Origin: Chondrilla cf. caribensis
Lineage: Eukaryota > Porifera > Demospongiae > Chondrillida > Chondrillidae
Direction of reading: 5' to 3'
DNA length: 64,000 nucleotides
Assembly: GCA_964020155.1 (NCBI GenBank)
Contig: OZ026552.1
Location: 1,004,501 to 1,068,500 of the forward strand
Positions 38,755-50,647 of this stretch are shown one piece after another. Numbering within the stretch: the first letter of the stretch is position 1; every line of letters begins with the position of its first letter. Position numbers and translations under genes: made by a program. A model generated the notes under the pieces. It saw only the letters and a program-made list of their open reading frames with translations. It did not search any database and had not been told where the DNA came from.

Positions 38755-39135
38755 TGCTTCATTCGACAAACCACTCACCATTCCTAACCTCGTCACTTAC
38801 TATTATCGTCAACACACCAAACAACTACTGTTATTAACAAATCACTCACCACTGTCATCCTTACAGCACTCCCCACTGTCATCCTCACAGCATTTACCAC
38901 TGTCATCCTCACAGCACTCACCACTGTCATCCTCACAGCACTCACCACTGTTGTGTTTACACCACTTGCCAATGCCATCCTCACATCACTCACCATTGTC
39001 ACCCACACAACACTCACAATTAGTATCCTCACAATACTCACCACTCTCATTCAAAAACTCCTTTACCTCTGCATCCATAAGCTACTCACCACTGTCATCC
39101 ACACACAAATCATCACTCTCATCCACACATCAAAA
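38755..39135. repeat. ~24-bp minisatellite upstream of gene G
   Basis: Several near-perfect units of CTCACCACTGTCATCCTCACAG type, placed as at genes D and E. It generates the open frame 38744..39337, which I do not regard as a gene. Confidence 0.85.
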
Positions 39136-39218
39136 AACAGTTATATATTCACACAACTGTGCCATAATAATAGTGGCTGTACTGGATGCAGCAATATCTA
39201 GTGTAACTCGAACGTCAT

Positions 39219-39292
39219 GTGTCAACCTGTACCAGGTGGTAAGAAACACCGATGGTATAAAAAGGTTACAATTTCGACTGGGGGATCAGCTC
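39219..39292 (+). promoter_or_regulatory. Core promoter of gene G
   Basis: GTGTCAACCTGTACCAGGTG at 39219..39238, TATAAAAAGG at 39256..39265 and an initiator TCAGC at about 39286..39290, 30 bp after the TATA box. The ATG is 86 bp further on. This is the clearest promoter of the cluster. Confidence 0.7.
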
Positions 39293-39375
39293 GTAGGACT
39301 TTGTTCACCAGCAACTAATTCGGTTCAAAACTGTTGAGGTTTTCACTGTCAAGAGAACAATAATTTGATGAAGAA

Positions 39376-41811
39376 ATGGCCAAATATCGCTTGATTTTGA
39401 TGGTCACTATTATCTATCTCTGTGGCTTTGTAACCGAGTCTAGTGGTGAAGGAGGTGAGTATATTGTAGACAGAGAATATATGGCATTTGTAAATGACCA
39501 TTATACGGTGGGCAAAAAATAAACTTCGCATTCCGTTTCGAATACGAAACGCTTGAATGGATCACTCTGTTCCATTCTTCAAGAAGCAAACTGTTTTGAT
39601 CAACACTAACTAACACACCAACTTCGTGGACGTGTGTACATTTAGTCGTGCATCATTCAAGTCTGATTTTACACTGGAGAGAAGGACAATGAAGTGATTG
39701 TGGAAGCGGAGTGATTCAGTTTGCTATTTAAATGGCATCAAGTTACCTACTCTCCAGGTTCTTTTGAGGGAAGTGGAAATTCGTACAACAGAGATGGGCC
39801 TGAATATGTAAATTCATCAAGAGATATGAATTTACCAGATCGATCTAGAAAAGTGCCATTTTCTTCATTCCAGAAGATGTGTCCACAGGTAGTTTTATTT
39901 GGTACTGAAGCGATGAAATCTTCTTCATAATGGAGTATCTAGCCAAATCATTCTGTACGTTGATGGAATAAGTTCAAATGTACACGTTTCTTTCTTTACG
40001 TCTTCGCAAGTTTCATTTCGTTCCATTTTCGTTTCATTTCCCGGCGTAGGCAAAAGTACGAAGCTGCATTTAGACTGAACAGTACACAAACTTAACTTTT
40101 GGCACCTACCTAGTCTAGCTAGCTAGCCCGTCCCCTCACACTATGGGCATACTAGCTGGAGACAGTCTAGCTCGAACAGCGATTAGTTCACACCTCAGCC
40201 TCGTGACTATTGGCCAATCAAATGATCCTTGACCAGAATCTTGGTCAAAGATTTTTGATTAATGACGTCACTGTCCGCTGAATCCGTTATTATACTGGGA
40301 GGGGCTAATTTCTGTTAAAAAGGATAGAGGAAATCATTCGTCGCACATCATCAAAGATAGGAAGATCGAGCGGGAGGACATAATTAATGTCTGTTGAGCG
40401 CAAATTTTGTTTGCACTGGTATTCTGCCACAACTCATCATAGTGAAGTTTATTTTAGTTGGAAATCATCCTGCTCGGGGAGAAAGGAGAAATGGGAGAAA
40501 AACTGGCAGCTGAGTGCCTTGAACACAGGGTGTCTGGTTGTAGCAATCAGCCTCTTCCATTTCTTCTCTCATACTTCACCTGCAGTACTGCAAGCTGCAG
40601 TCTTACACCGGTGAGACTGCAGCTTGCAGACAGAAACTGTGTAGATTTGATCTTGGTGATATTAATTGTGTTAATTATCTTCATTTCTGCATAATATAGT
40701 CTAATAAATGTAATCCTGTCATCTAATCTTCTTTTGTATACATATTAATTATTATATATAATATTATTGCTTGGTGGTGGCTACAGCCAGACATCCTGGG
40801 TTCGAGTCCCTTTCTCCCCAAGCAGGTTGATTTCCAAACAAAATAAACTTCAATAGCTACCACACACCTGCTTGTAAAAATTAATTAGGATTGAAGATTA
40901 GATGAAGTGACCATATTGATTAGACTATATATGCAGAAATGAAGCTAATTCACACAATTATCTCGTCATATACTGTACATGCACCAGCCCTATTAGTTTA
41001 CTGTGAGAATGAGTGCTTTAGTGCATGATGGAGGAGGGTCACTTCCAACAGTTCATGCAGTTCACCTTGAAAAATACTTTCTGATTAATGTGTTTGTAAC
41101 CTCAACAGCAGGGTGTACTGAAGGTGGCAATGAGTATGAAGATGGGGATGTGTGGACTTGTTCCGATGGTTGCAACATCTGGTGAGGACATCACTGAGAT
41201 TCACTCAACATTAACCATCATCACTTCACATGTACCACATTCCTAAACCTCTCCAATATATCCAGCGGGTGTAACAATGGACAAGTTGTATCGACCCTGA
41301 TGGCTTGCCCTCCAAGTGAGTGGAAATCAATGTGTGCACAGAAAGTGAATACAAGTGAAAACATTCTAATAATTGATCATCATGCCATCAATTCAAGCCA
41401 ACATTAGTCAGTTTAACTTTCAATTATAAGTTTTTGTAACCTCAACAGAGGGATGTACTGAAGGCGGCAATGAGTATGAAGATGGAGACGTCTGGACTTG
41501 TTCTGATGGTTGCAACACCTGGTGAGGACATCACTGAGATTCACTCAACATTAACCATCATCACTTCACATGTACCACATTCATAATCTTCTCTAATATG
41601 TACAGCTGGTGTATCGATGGACGTGTTGGATCCACCCTGATAGCTTGCCCTCCAAAAGGCCGTGAGTGTTGTTTACTCATTTGTAGAGGAATGTGTGCTT
41701 GTGTGTATGCATACATGTGTTGATAAATGACATGTAAACTTTCCGAACTGATTCACATCAAATGTGCAATGTACAATATGTTTACATGTGTTTGCTACAT
41801 GTTCATGTGTT

Positions 41812-41867
<56 letters not shown>

Positions 41868-43095
41868 TGTGTCTGTGTGTGTGTGTGTGTGTTGTATAAT
41901 GTATTTGTAACCTCAACAGAAGGGTGTACTGAAGGTGGCAATGAGTATGAAGATGGGGAGAGTTGGACTTGTTCCGATGGTTGTAACACCTGGTGAGGAA
42001 TTCACTTACATTACAGTCACTCAACATTAACCATCATCATTTTGCATGTACCACATTCCTAAACCTCTCTGATAATATTATCTATAGCTGGTGTAGCAAT
42101 GGACGTGTTGGATCCACCCTGATAGCTTGCCCTCCAAAGGGTCGTGAGTGTGTCTACTCGTTTGTAGAGAAATTTGTGCTTGTCTGTATGCATACATGTG
42201 TGGATATGTGACATGTAAACTTTCCAAACTGATATACATCATATGTATTGTACATTGACATCATGTGCAATGTACAATACATGTGTCTGCTACATATTCA
42301 TGTGTGTGTGTGTGGTTGTATGTGTGTATGTGTGCGTGTGTATTTTATGATGTGTTTGTAACCTCAACAGAGGGATGTACTGAAGGTGGCAATGAGTATG
42401 AAGATGGGGATGTCTGGACTTGTTCCGATGGTTGCAACACCTGGTGAGGACATCACTGAGATTCACTCAACATTAACCATCATCACTTCACATGTACCAC
42501 ATTCCTTAACCTCTCTAATATGTACAGCTGGTGTATCAACGGACGTGTTGCATCGACCAGAATAGCTTGCCCTCCTAAACCCAGTGAGTGGATATTGATA
42601 AGTGTACAGAAAGTGAATGCAAGTGAAAACATTCTAATAATTGATCATCATGCCATCAATTCAAGCCAACATTAGTGAGTTTAACTTTCAATTATAAGTT
42701 TTTGTAACCTCAACAGAGGGATGTACTGAAGGCGGCAATGAGTATGAAGATGGAGACGTCTGGACTTGTTCTGATGGTTGCAACACCTGGTGAGGACATC
42801 ACTGAGATTCACTCAACATTAACCATCATCACTTCACATGTACCACATTCATAATCTTCTCTAATATGTACAGCTGGTGTATCGATGGACGTGTTGGATC
42901 CACCCTGATAGCTTGCCCTCCAAAAGGCCGTGAGTGTTGTTTACTCATTTGTAGAGGAATGTGTGCTTGTGTGTATGCATACATGTGTTGATAAATGACA
43001 TGTAAACTTTCCGAACTGATTCACATCAAATGTGCAATGTACAATATGTTTACATGTGTTTGCTACATGTTCATGTGTTTGTGTTTGTGTGTGTG

Positions 43096-43173
<78 letters not shown>

Positions 43174-43890
43174 GTATACTGTATTTGTAACCTCAACAGA
43201 AGGGTGTACTGAAGGTGGCAATGAGTATGAAGATGGGGAGAGTTGGACTTGTTCTGATGGTTGTAACACCTGGTGAGGAATTCACTGAGATTCACTCAAC
43301 ATTATCCATCATCACTTCACAATTACCGCATTCCTAAACTTCTCTAATATGTACAGCTGGTGTATGGATGGACGTGTTGGATCGACCATAATGGCTTGTC
43401 CTCCAAGTGAGTGGCTATCTATGTGTATTCAAGTAAAGTGAATGCAACAATGAAAACATTCTAATAATTGATCATCATGCCATCAATTCAAGCAGACATT
43501 AGTCAGTTTAACTTTCAATTATATGTCTTTGCAACCTCAATAGAGGGATGTACTGAAGGCGGTGAAGATTATGAAGATGGAGACGTCTGGACTTGTTCCG
43601 ATGGGTGCAACACCTGGTGAGGACATTGTATGCCACTCAACATTAACCATCATCATTTTACATGTATATACCCCATTCCTAAACCTCTCTAATAATATTA
43701 TCTATAGCTGGTGTAGCAATGGACGTGTTGGATCCACCCTGATAGCTTGCCCTCCAAAAGGCCGTGAGTGTTGTTTACTCATTTGTAGAGGAATGTGTGC
43801 TTGTGTGCATGTATACATGTGTCAATATGACATGTAAACTTTCCGAACTGACACACGTGAAATGTATAATGTACAATACATGTGTCTGTG

Positions 43891-43950
<60 letters not shown>

Positions 43951-45299
43951 TTGTATGTGTGCATGTGTGCACGAGTGTGTTGTAAGATGTGTTTGTAATC
44001 TCAACAGAGGGATGTACTGAAGGTGGCAATGAGTATGAAGATGGGGAGAGTTGGACTTGTTCCGATGGGTGTAACACCTGGTGAGGAATTCACTGAGATT
44101 CACTCAACATTATCCATCATCACTCACATGTACCACATTCCTAAACTTCTTTAATATGTACAGCTTTTGTATGGATGGACGTGTTGGATCGACCATAATG
44201 GCTTGCCCTCCAAGTGAGTGGCTATCGATGTGTATTCAAGTAAAGTGAATGCAACAATGAAAACATTCTAATAATTGATCATCATGCCATCAATTCAAGC
44301 CAACATTAGTCAGTTTAACTTTCAATTATAAGTTTTCGCAACCTCAACAGAGGGATGTACTGAAGGCGGTGAAGATTATGAAGATGGAGATGTCTGGACT
44401 TGTTCTGATGGGTGCAACACCTGGTGAGGACATTGTATGTCACTCATCATCACTTCACATACATTCCTAAACTTCTCTAATATGTACAGCTGGTGTATTG
44501 ATGGACGTGTTGGATCCACCCTGATAGCTTGCCCTCCAAAAGGCCGTGAGTGTTTTTACTCATTTGTAGAAGAATATGTGCTTGTGTGTACTGTATTGGT
44601 AACCTCAACAGAAGGGTGTACTGAAGGTGGCAATGAGTATGAAGATGGGGAGAGTTGGACTTGTTCAGATGGTTGCAACACCTGGTGAGGACATCGCTGA
44701 GATTCACTCAACATTAACCATCATCACTTCACAATTACCGCATTCCTAAACTTCTCTAATATGTACAGCTGGTGTATGGATGGACGTGTTGGATCGACCA
44801 TAATGGCTTGTCCTCCAAGTGAGTGGCTATCGATGTGTATTCAAGTAAAGTGAATGCAACAATGAAACATTCTAATAATTGATCATCATGCCATCAATTC
44901 AAGCAGACATTAGTCAGTTTAACTTTCAATTATATGTCCTTGCAACCTCAACAGAGGGATGTACCGAAGGCGGTGAAGATTATGAAGATGGAGACGTCTG
45001 GACTTGTTCCGATGGGTGCAACACCTGGTGAGGATATTGTATGCCACTCAACATTAACCATCATCATTTTACATGTACCCCATTCCTAAACCTCTCTAAT
45101 AATATTATCTATAGCTGGTGTAGCAATGGACGTGTTGGATCCACCCTGATAGCTTGCCCTCCAAAAGGCCGTGAGTGTTGTTTACTCATTTGTAGAGGAA
45201 TTTGTACTTGTGTGCATGCATACATGTGTGAATATATGACATGTAAACTTTCCAAACTGACACACGTGAAATGTAAAATGTACAATACATTTGTCTGTG

Positions 45300-45359
<60 letters not shown>

Positions 45360-46101
45360 TTGTATGTGTGCATGTGTGCACGAGTGTGTTGTAAGATTGT
45401 TTGTAATCTCAACAGAGGGATGTACTGAAGGTGGCAATGAGTATGAAGATGGGGATGTCTGGGATTGTTCCGATGGTTGCAACACCTGGTGAGGACATCA
45501 CTGAGATTCACTCAACATAACAATCATCACTTCACAATTACCGCATTCCTAACTCCTCTAATATGTACAGCTGGTGCATGGATGGACGTGTTGGATCGAC
45601 CATAATGGCTTGTCCTCCAAGTGAGTGGCTATCGATGTGTATTCAAGTAAAGTGAATGCAACAATGAAACATTCTAATAATTGATCATCATGCCATCAAT
45701 TCAAGCAGACATTAGTCAGTTTAACTTTCAATTATATGTCCTTGCAACCTCAACAGAGGGATGTACCGAAGGCGGTGAAGATTATGAAGATGGAGACGTC
45801 TGGACTTGTTCCGATGGGTGCAACACCTGGTGAGGATATTGTATGCCACTCAACATTAACCATCATCATTTTACATGTACCCCATTCCTAAACCTCTCTA
45901 ATAATATTATCTATAGCTGGTGTAGCAATGGACGTGTTGGATCCACCCTGATAGCTTGCCCTCCAAAAGGCCGTGAGTGTTGTTTACTCATTTGTAGAGG
46001 AATTTGTACTTGTGTGCATGCATACATGTGTGAATATATGACATGTAAACTTTCCAAACTGACACACGTGAAATGTAAAATGTACAATACATTTGTCTGT
46101 G

Positions 46102-46161
<60 letters not shown>

Positions 46162-46899
46162 TTGTATGTGTGCATGTGTGCACGAGTGTGTTGTAAGATT
46201 GTTTGTAATCTCAACAGAGGGATGTACTGAAGGTGGCAATGAGTATGAAGATGGGGATGTCTGGGATTGTTCCGATGGTTGCAACACCTGGTGAGGACAT
46301 CACTGAGATTCACTCAACATAACAATCATCACTTCACAATTACCGCATTCCTAACTCCTCTAATATGTACAGCTGGTGTCACGATGGACATGTTGGATCG
46401 ACCATAATGGCTTGCCCTCCAAGTGAGTGGCTATCGATGTGTATTCAAGTAAAGTGAATGCAACAATGAAACATTCTAATAATTGATCATCATGCCATCA
46501 ATTCAAGCAGACATTAGTCAGTTTAACTTTCATTATAAGTTTTGTAACCTCAATAGAGGGATGTACCGAAGGCGGTGAAGATTATGAAGATGGAGACGTC
46601 TGGACTTGTTCCGATGGGTGCAACACCTGGTGAGGACATTGTATGCCACTCAACATTAACCATCATCATTTTACATGTACCCCATTGCTAAACCTCTCTA
46701 ATAATATTATCTATAGCTGGTGTAGCAATGGACGTGTTGGATCCACCCTGATAGCTTGCCCTCCAAAGGGCCGTGAGTGTTGTTTACTCATTTGTAGAGG
46801 AATGTGTACTTGTGTGCATGCATACATGTGTGGATATGACATGTAAACTTTCCAAACTGACACACGTGAAAAGTAAAATGTACAATACATGTGTCTGTG

Positions 46900-46964
<65 letters not shown>

Positions 46965-47664
46965 TGTGGTTGTATGCGTGCATGTGTGCACGAGTGTGTT
47001 GTAAGATTGTTTGTAATCTCAACAGAGGGATGTACTGAAGGTGGCAATGAGTATGAAGATGGGGATGTCTGGGATTGTTCCGATGGTTGCAACACCTGGT
47101 GAGGACGTCACTGAGATTCACTCAACATTAACCATCATCACTTCACAATTACCACATTCCTAAACCTCTCTAATATGTACAGCTGGTGTCACGATGGACA
47201 TGTTGGATCGACCTTGATGGGTTGCCCTCCAAGTGAGTGGATATCGATGTGTTTACAAGTGAAGTGAATGCAACAATGAAACATTCTAATAATTGATCAT
47301 CATGCCATCAATTCAAGCAGACATTAGTCAGTATAACTTTCAATTATATGTCTTTGCAACCTCAACAGAGGGATGTACTGAAGGCGGTGAAGATTATGAA
47401 GATGGAGACGTCTGGACTTGTTCTGATGGTTGCAACACCTGGTGAGGACATTGTATGCCACTCAACAATAACCATCATCATTTTACATGTACCACATTCT
47501 ACCACCACTTCTCTAATATGTACAGCTCTTGTAGAGATGGACGTGTTGAATCGACCGAGATGGCTTGCCCTTCAAAGACCCGTGAGTGTGTTTACTCATG
47601 TATAGAGGAATGTATGCTAGTGTGTATGCATGAATGTGTGGATATGACATCTAAACATTCCTAA
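39376..47664 (+). CDS. Gene G: large secreted protein with 17 tandem six-cysteine modules
   Basis: Signal-peptide exon 39376..39454, then 17 first/second exon pairs: 41109-41181/41266-41315; 41449-41521/41606-41661; 41920-41992/42088-42143; 42371-42443/42528-42583; 42717-42789/42874-42929; 43200-43272/43357-43406; 43544-43616/43708-43763; 44008-44080/44164-44213; 44351-44423/44490-44545; 44612-44684/44769-44818; 44955-45027/45115-45170; 45416-45488/45571-45620; 45757-45829/45917-45972; 46218-46290/46373-46422; 46557-46629/46717-46772; 47026-47098/47183-47232; 47369-47441/47526-47664. They total 2313 nt, giving 770 aa. All first exons are 73 nt. Second exons are 50 or 56 nt and alternate from module 5 to 16. 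A typical module is GCTEGGNEYEDGDVWTCSDG, then CNTC|WCSNGRVGSTLIACPP. The last exon reads through a donor-like site at 47582 to a Cys-rich tail (RECVYSCIEECMLVCMHECV) and TAA. The product is probably a repetitive extracellular cysteine-rich protein; its function is unknown. Confidence 0.75.
39530..39930. repeat. Block in intron 1 of gene G shared with gene E
   Basis: Counterpart of 22680..23060. Its further part contains a perfect TGACGTCA (CRE-like) at about 40263; the gene E copy reads TGACATCA, so a conserved regulatory role is not supported. Confidence 0.65.
40785..40850 (+). repeat. Possible tRNA-derived SINE remnant
   Basis: GGGTTCGAGTCCCTTTCTCC matches a tRNA B box (GGTTCGANTCC), but no full cloverleaf or clear A box is visible. 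It is absent from the corresponding place in gene E, suggesting insertion after the duplication. Confidence 0.35.
41817..41892. repeat. (TG)n microsatellite in gene G intron
   Basis: Tract between the exons of modules 2 and 3. Equivalent tracts occur at 43079..43172, 43889..43949, 45299..45358, 46101..46160 and 46899..46967, always after a 56-nt second exon. They are the source of the Cys-Val and Thr-His open frames. Confidence 0.9.
43079..43172. repeat. (TG)n microsatellite in gene G intron
   Basis: Longest TG tract of the cluster, between modules 5 and 6; homologous to 41817..41892. Confidence 0.9.
43889..43949. repeat. (TG)n microsatellite in gene G intron
   Basis: Between modules 7 and 8. 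Same flanks as the tracts near 45.3, 46.1 and 46.9 kb. Confidence 0.9.
44955..47441 (+). repeat. Two-module higher-order repeat, ~800-bp units
   Basis: First exons 44955, 45757, 46557 and 47369 begin successive units spaced 802, 800 and 812 bp. Each unit holds a GEDYEDGDVW module (56-nt second exon), a TG tract and a NEYEDGDVWDC module (50-nt second exon). The units starting near 45041 and 45843 encode identical 117-codon frames, including intron sequence, so the duplication is very recent. Confidence 0.9.
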
Positions 47665-48319
47665 CTGATTCACATCAGATGTGCATTGCATATACATGTG
47701 TCTGCCATAAGTCGGTGTGTGTGTGTGTGTTTGCAGTTAGTTTGTGTATATCTCCTCCAGACTAAACCAGGTGTATAATAGGTGAATGTTGGATTAGTGT
47801 GTTATTTATTGGCAATTAATGATTTTCACTGTAAACAGAAATACAACATAATATATTAGACACATACGTACATCACCCTTGCTATATAGCACTGTGCGTC
47901 ATTTGGCCTTAGACTAAACACTCAATACAAACTCAAGCCCCAGCCATGATTTGCCACATAGTAAATTTGGTAATATTATTTTATTATTATTGATAATAAT
48001 TATTTAGAAACAAGAATAAGCATCTATTATTATTTTACAGCATTTTAAAGGGAAGATTTGGCTGAACAGCAGAAATTCTATTCATCATTGATCTCTGATC
48101 AGATTAATTATAGGCAGCTGACTATATTATTCATATTTTATCCATTATAATCACGAGATACCATTAGAATTCCAGAACAGCAATATAAACTTCATTGCTA
48201 TCAATATCCTCATTTATCATAATCTTATTATACTCACTTGAAATTGATTGAAATAAATTGATTTCTATTTCCAAATTGAAGCAAGCTATTAGTAAAATGT
48301 CATTATACAGTATATCAGG

Positions 48320-49205
48320 CTACATGCACTGAATGTTGGGCTACATGCACTGAATGTTAGGCTACATGCATTGAATGTTGGGCTACATGCACTGAATGTT
48401 AGGCTACATGCATTGAATGTTGGGCTACATGCACTGAATGTTGGGCTACATGCACTGAATGTTGGGATACATGCACTGAATGTTAGGCTACATGCACTGA
48501 ATGTGGGGCTGCATGTACTGAATGTTGGGATACATGCATTGAATGTTGGGTTACATGTGTTGAATGTTGGGCTACATGCACTGAATGTTGGGATACATGC
48601 ACTGAATGTTAGGCTACATGCACTGAATGTGGGGCTGCATGCACTGAATGTTGGGATACATGCATTGAATGTTGGGTTACATGTGTTGAATGTTGGGCTA
48701 CATGCACTGAATGTTGGGCTACATGCACTGAATGCTAGGATACATGCACTGAATGTTGGGCTACATGCACTGAATGTGGGGCTGCATTCACTGAATGTTG
48801 GGCTGTATGCACTGAATGTTCGGCTACATGCACTGGATGTTGGGCTACATGCACTGAATGTTGGGCTACATGCACTGGATGTTGGGCTACATGCACTGGA
48901 TGTTGGGCTACATGCAATGGATGTAGGGCTACATACACTGATTGCTGAGCTACTTGCATTGAATGTTGGGCTACATGCATTAAATGTTGGGCTACATGCA
49001 CTGAATGCTGGGCTACATGCATTGAATGTTGGGCTACATGCACTGAATGTTTGGCTACATGCACTGAATGCTAGGATACATGCACTGAATGTTGGGCTAC
49101 ATGCACTGAATGTGGGGCTGCATGCACTGAATGTTGGGCTGTATGCACTGAATGTTGGGCTACATGCACTGAATGTAGGGCTACATACACGGAGAGCTGA
49201 GATAC
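48320..49205. repeat. 21-bp minisatellite (about 42 units)
   Basis: Same unit as at 25966..26456, roughly twice as long. The 283-codon plus frame (48371..49222) encodes only the heptapeptide NVGLHAL and variants, with no signal peptide or ATG context, and the minus strand is also open. Some longer stretches repeat as a block (about 48440..48560 and 48570..48690). Confidence 0.9.
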
Positions 49206-49214
49206 ATTTTACTT

Positions 49215-49570
49215 CATTTTAACACTCTTAATGATGTTGAATGACACATAACCTTTCATCAATCATTGACAACATCAAAAAATGTCAGATTGATTGGGTT
49301 GTTCCGTGAATTAGGGACCACAAGAATTGAACATGATTATGATCACAATCTGGCATGCTCTATAGCAGTTACATACCGAGTACATTGTCAAGGACACACT
49401 TATAGATGTAATGGCCAACAGACCACCACTGACCAGGGTAGCAGTCATGATCATATTTGGTGCAATAAATCCTATGGTTGCGGAATTACGTACATGAAAC
49501 TTATCAACAGTAATCAGGCATATTTTGTTGCATGCCCAGTTATCCAACTTTTAATCAACATTATTAATAG
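49215..49570. repeat. Conserved segmental-unit block
   Basis: Counterpart of 26465..26800. The two copies diverge mainly by amino-acid-changing substitutions in the frame that is open in both, so no protein is called. Confidence 0.7.
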
Positions 49571-50647
49571 TGATACAATAATGAGACTGTCAAATAACTA
49601 GGTACATAATTACATACGAGAAGAGACAGTCAGATAAATGTAATAAATAAAAATGCACATACACGCATAACATTACACAGACTGAGTGTTATTTTTGAAA
49701 AGTAAGCCAAAGTGCTTGACTTTAAATATTGTCAGCAATTGACCTTTTGTGTCATTTTGTTAACAAGTGTGAGCTTTGGTCATTACAGTGGAAATACATG
49801 GCCAATTGTGATAAATAGGCCAGAGCCTCTGTTGTTGCGGGTGGGGGTGGGGGTGGATCCACTTGCATCAAGGCGTCACCCTCATCACCATGCATGGTCC
49901 AATTATTGTGTCATAAGCTGGAAATACCATCCTGTAGCTAGGAAGCACCCTCGCGGCTCGGGGTGATCATCCCTTCACTGACAGTGGGCACTTGTTGGGA
50001 CAATTATTGGAGCAGGCCAAATACATCGGACTATATACACACCACACACATTGGTCAACCACATATTATAATAATAATATATTACACAATAATATATAAT
50101 ACACATAATACATAATACATATCACTCATATTGGTCAGCCACACACACACACACCATGTATTCAGTTACATGCGATCCTCACTTCAATGTACGTAGTAGA
50201 CATTACATGTAGCACTATTACTTTTGCATGATATCAATCCAAGAAATGAGCCACATGGACAAGTAGCTTTGTTATTACTTATGCCAATTAGCCCCTCACA
50301 TGCATTCCAGTGACCATTACCCCAGATACAAACTGTAATCGAGGTCACACTGCTATAGTTTGGTGAACACTGGATTACAACTTGGCAATCAGAATATTCC
50401 TGTTTCATTAATATTTCCTCCAAAATTGCTACACTAAGGAAATTTCAGAATCTTTTGTGTTGGTCTCTTAAGTACTATTGCAATGATAATCAACTTGGTT
50501 CAGTATTGGAATATTCGAATTTTGTACTATAATATATGAGTCTGGTGCATATTTAAATAATGGGATATACATAATAATGACTGTAGTTCCATGCCATACG
50601 CACATTACACAGAGCATATCAAGGTACTACAGATTTCATATACATGA

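Larger units (their letters stand above)
31509..39375. other. Spacer between genes F and G: at least two partial copies of the segmental unit
   Basis: Contains unit phrases near 31.7-32.2, 33.2-33.7 and 34.7-36.7 kb, two minus-strand ANKRD45-like exon copies, a truncated further piece near 36340..36400, a (CA)n tract, a poly-C run and the gene G minisatellite and promoter. Between 36.8 and 38.5 kb lies about 1.7 kb of sequence not repeated elsewhere in the window; its short frames (37122..37373, 38036..38290) match nothing I know. Confidence 0.55.
47665..50647. other. Spacer between gene G and the ANKRD45-like gene: last copy of the segmental unit
   Basis: Holds the AT-rich unit start, the largest 21-bp array, the conserved block at 49215..49570, the GNTWPIVINRPE-type segment (49712..49920), a short CA tract (50140..50155) and the block shared with 19.7 kb (50340..50610). 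No further plus-strand module exons are present. Confidence 0.6.

Noticed and set aside
38744..39337. 197-codon open frame upstream of gene G
   Set aside because: It is produced by the 24-bp minisatellite and overlaps the promoter of gene G.
40263..40270. Perfect CRE (TGACGTCA) as a regulatory site in gene G intron 1
   Set aside because: The corresponding gene E copy reads TGACATCA, so there is no conservation to support it.
40785..40850. tRNA gene
   Set aside because: Only a B-box-like stretch; no A box, anticodon arm or acceptor stem pairing could be found.
48371..49222. 283-codon plus-strand open frame (NVGLHAL repeats)
   Set aside because: It is a 21-bp minisatellite open on both strands, with no signal peptide, start context or splice partner.
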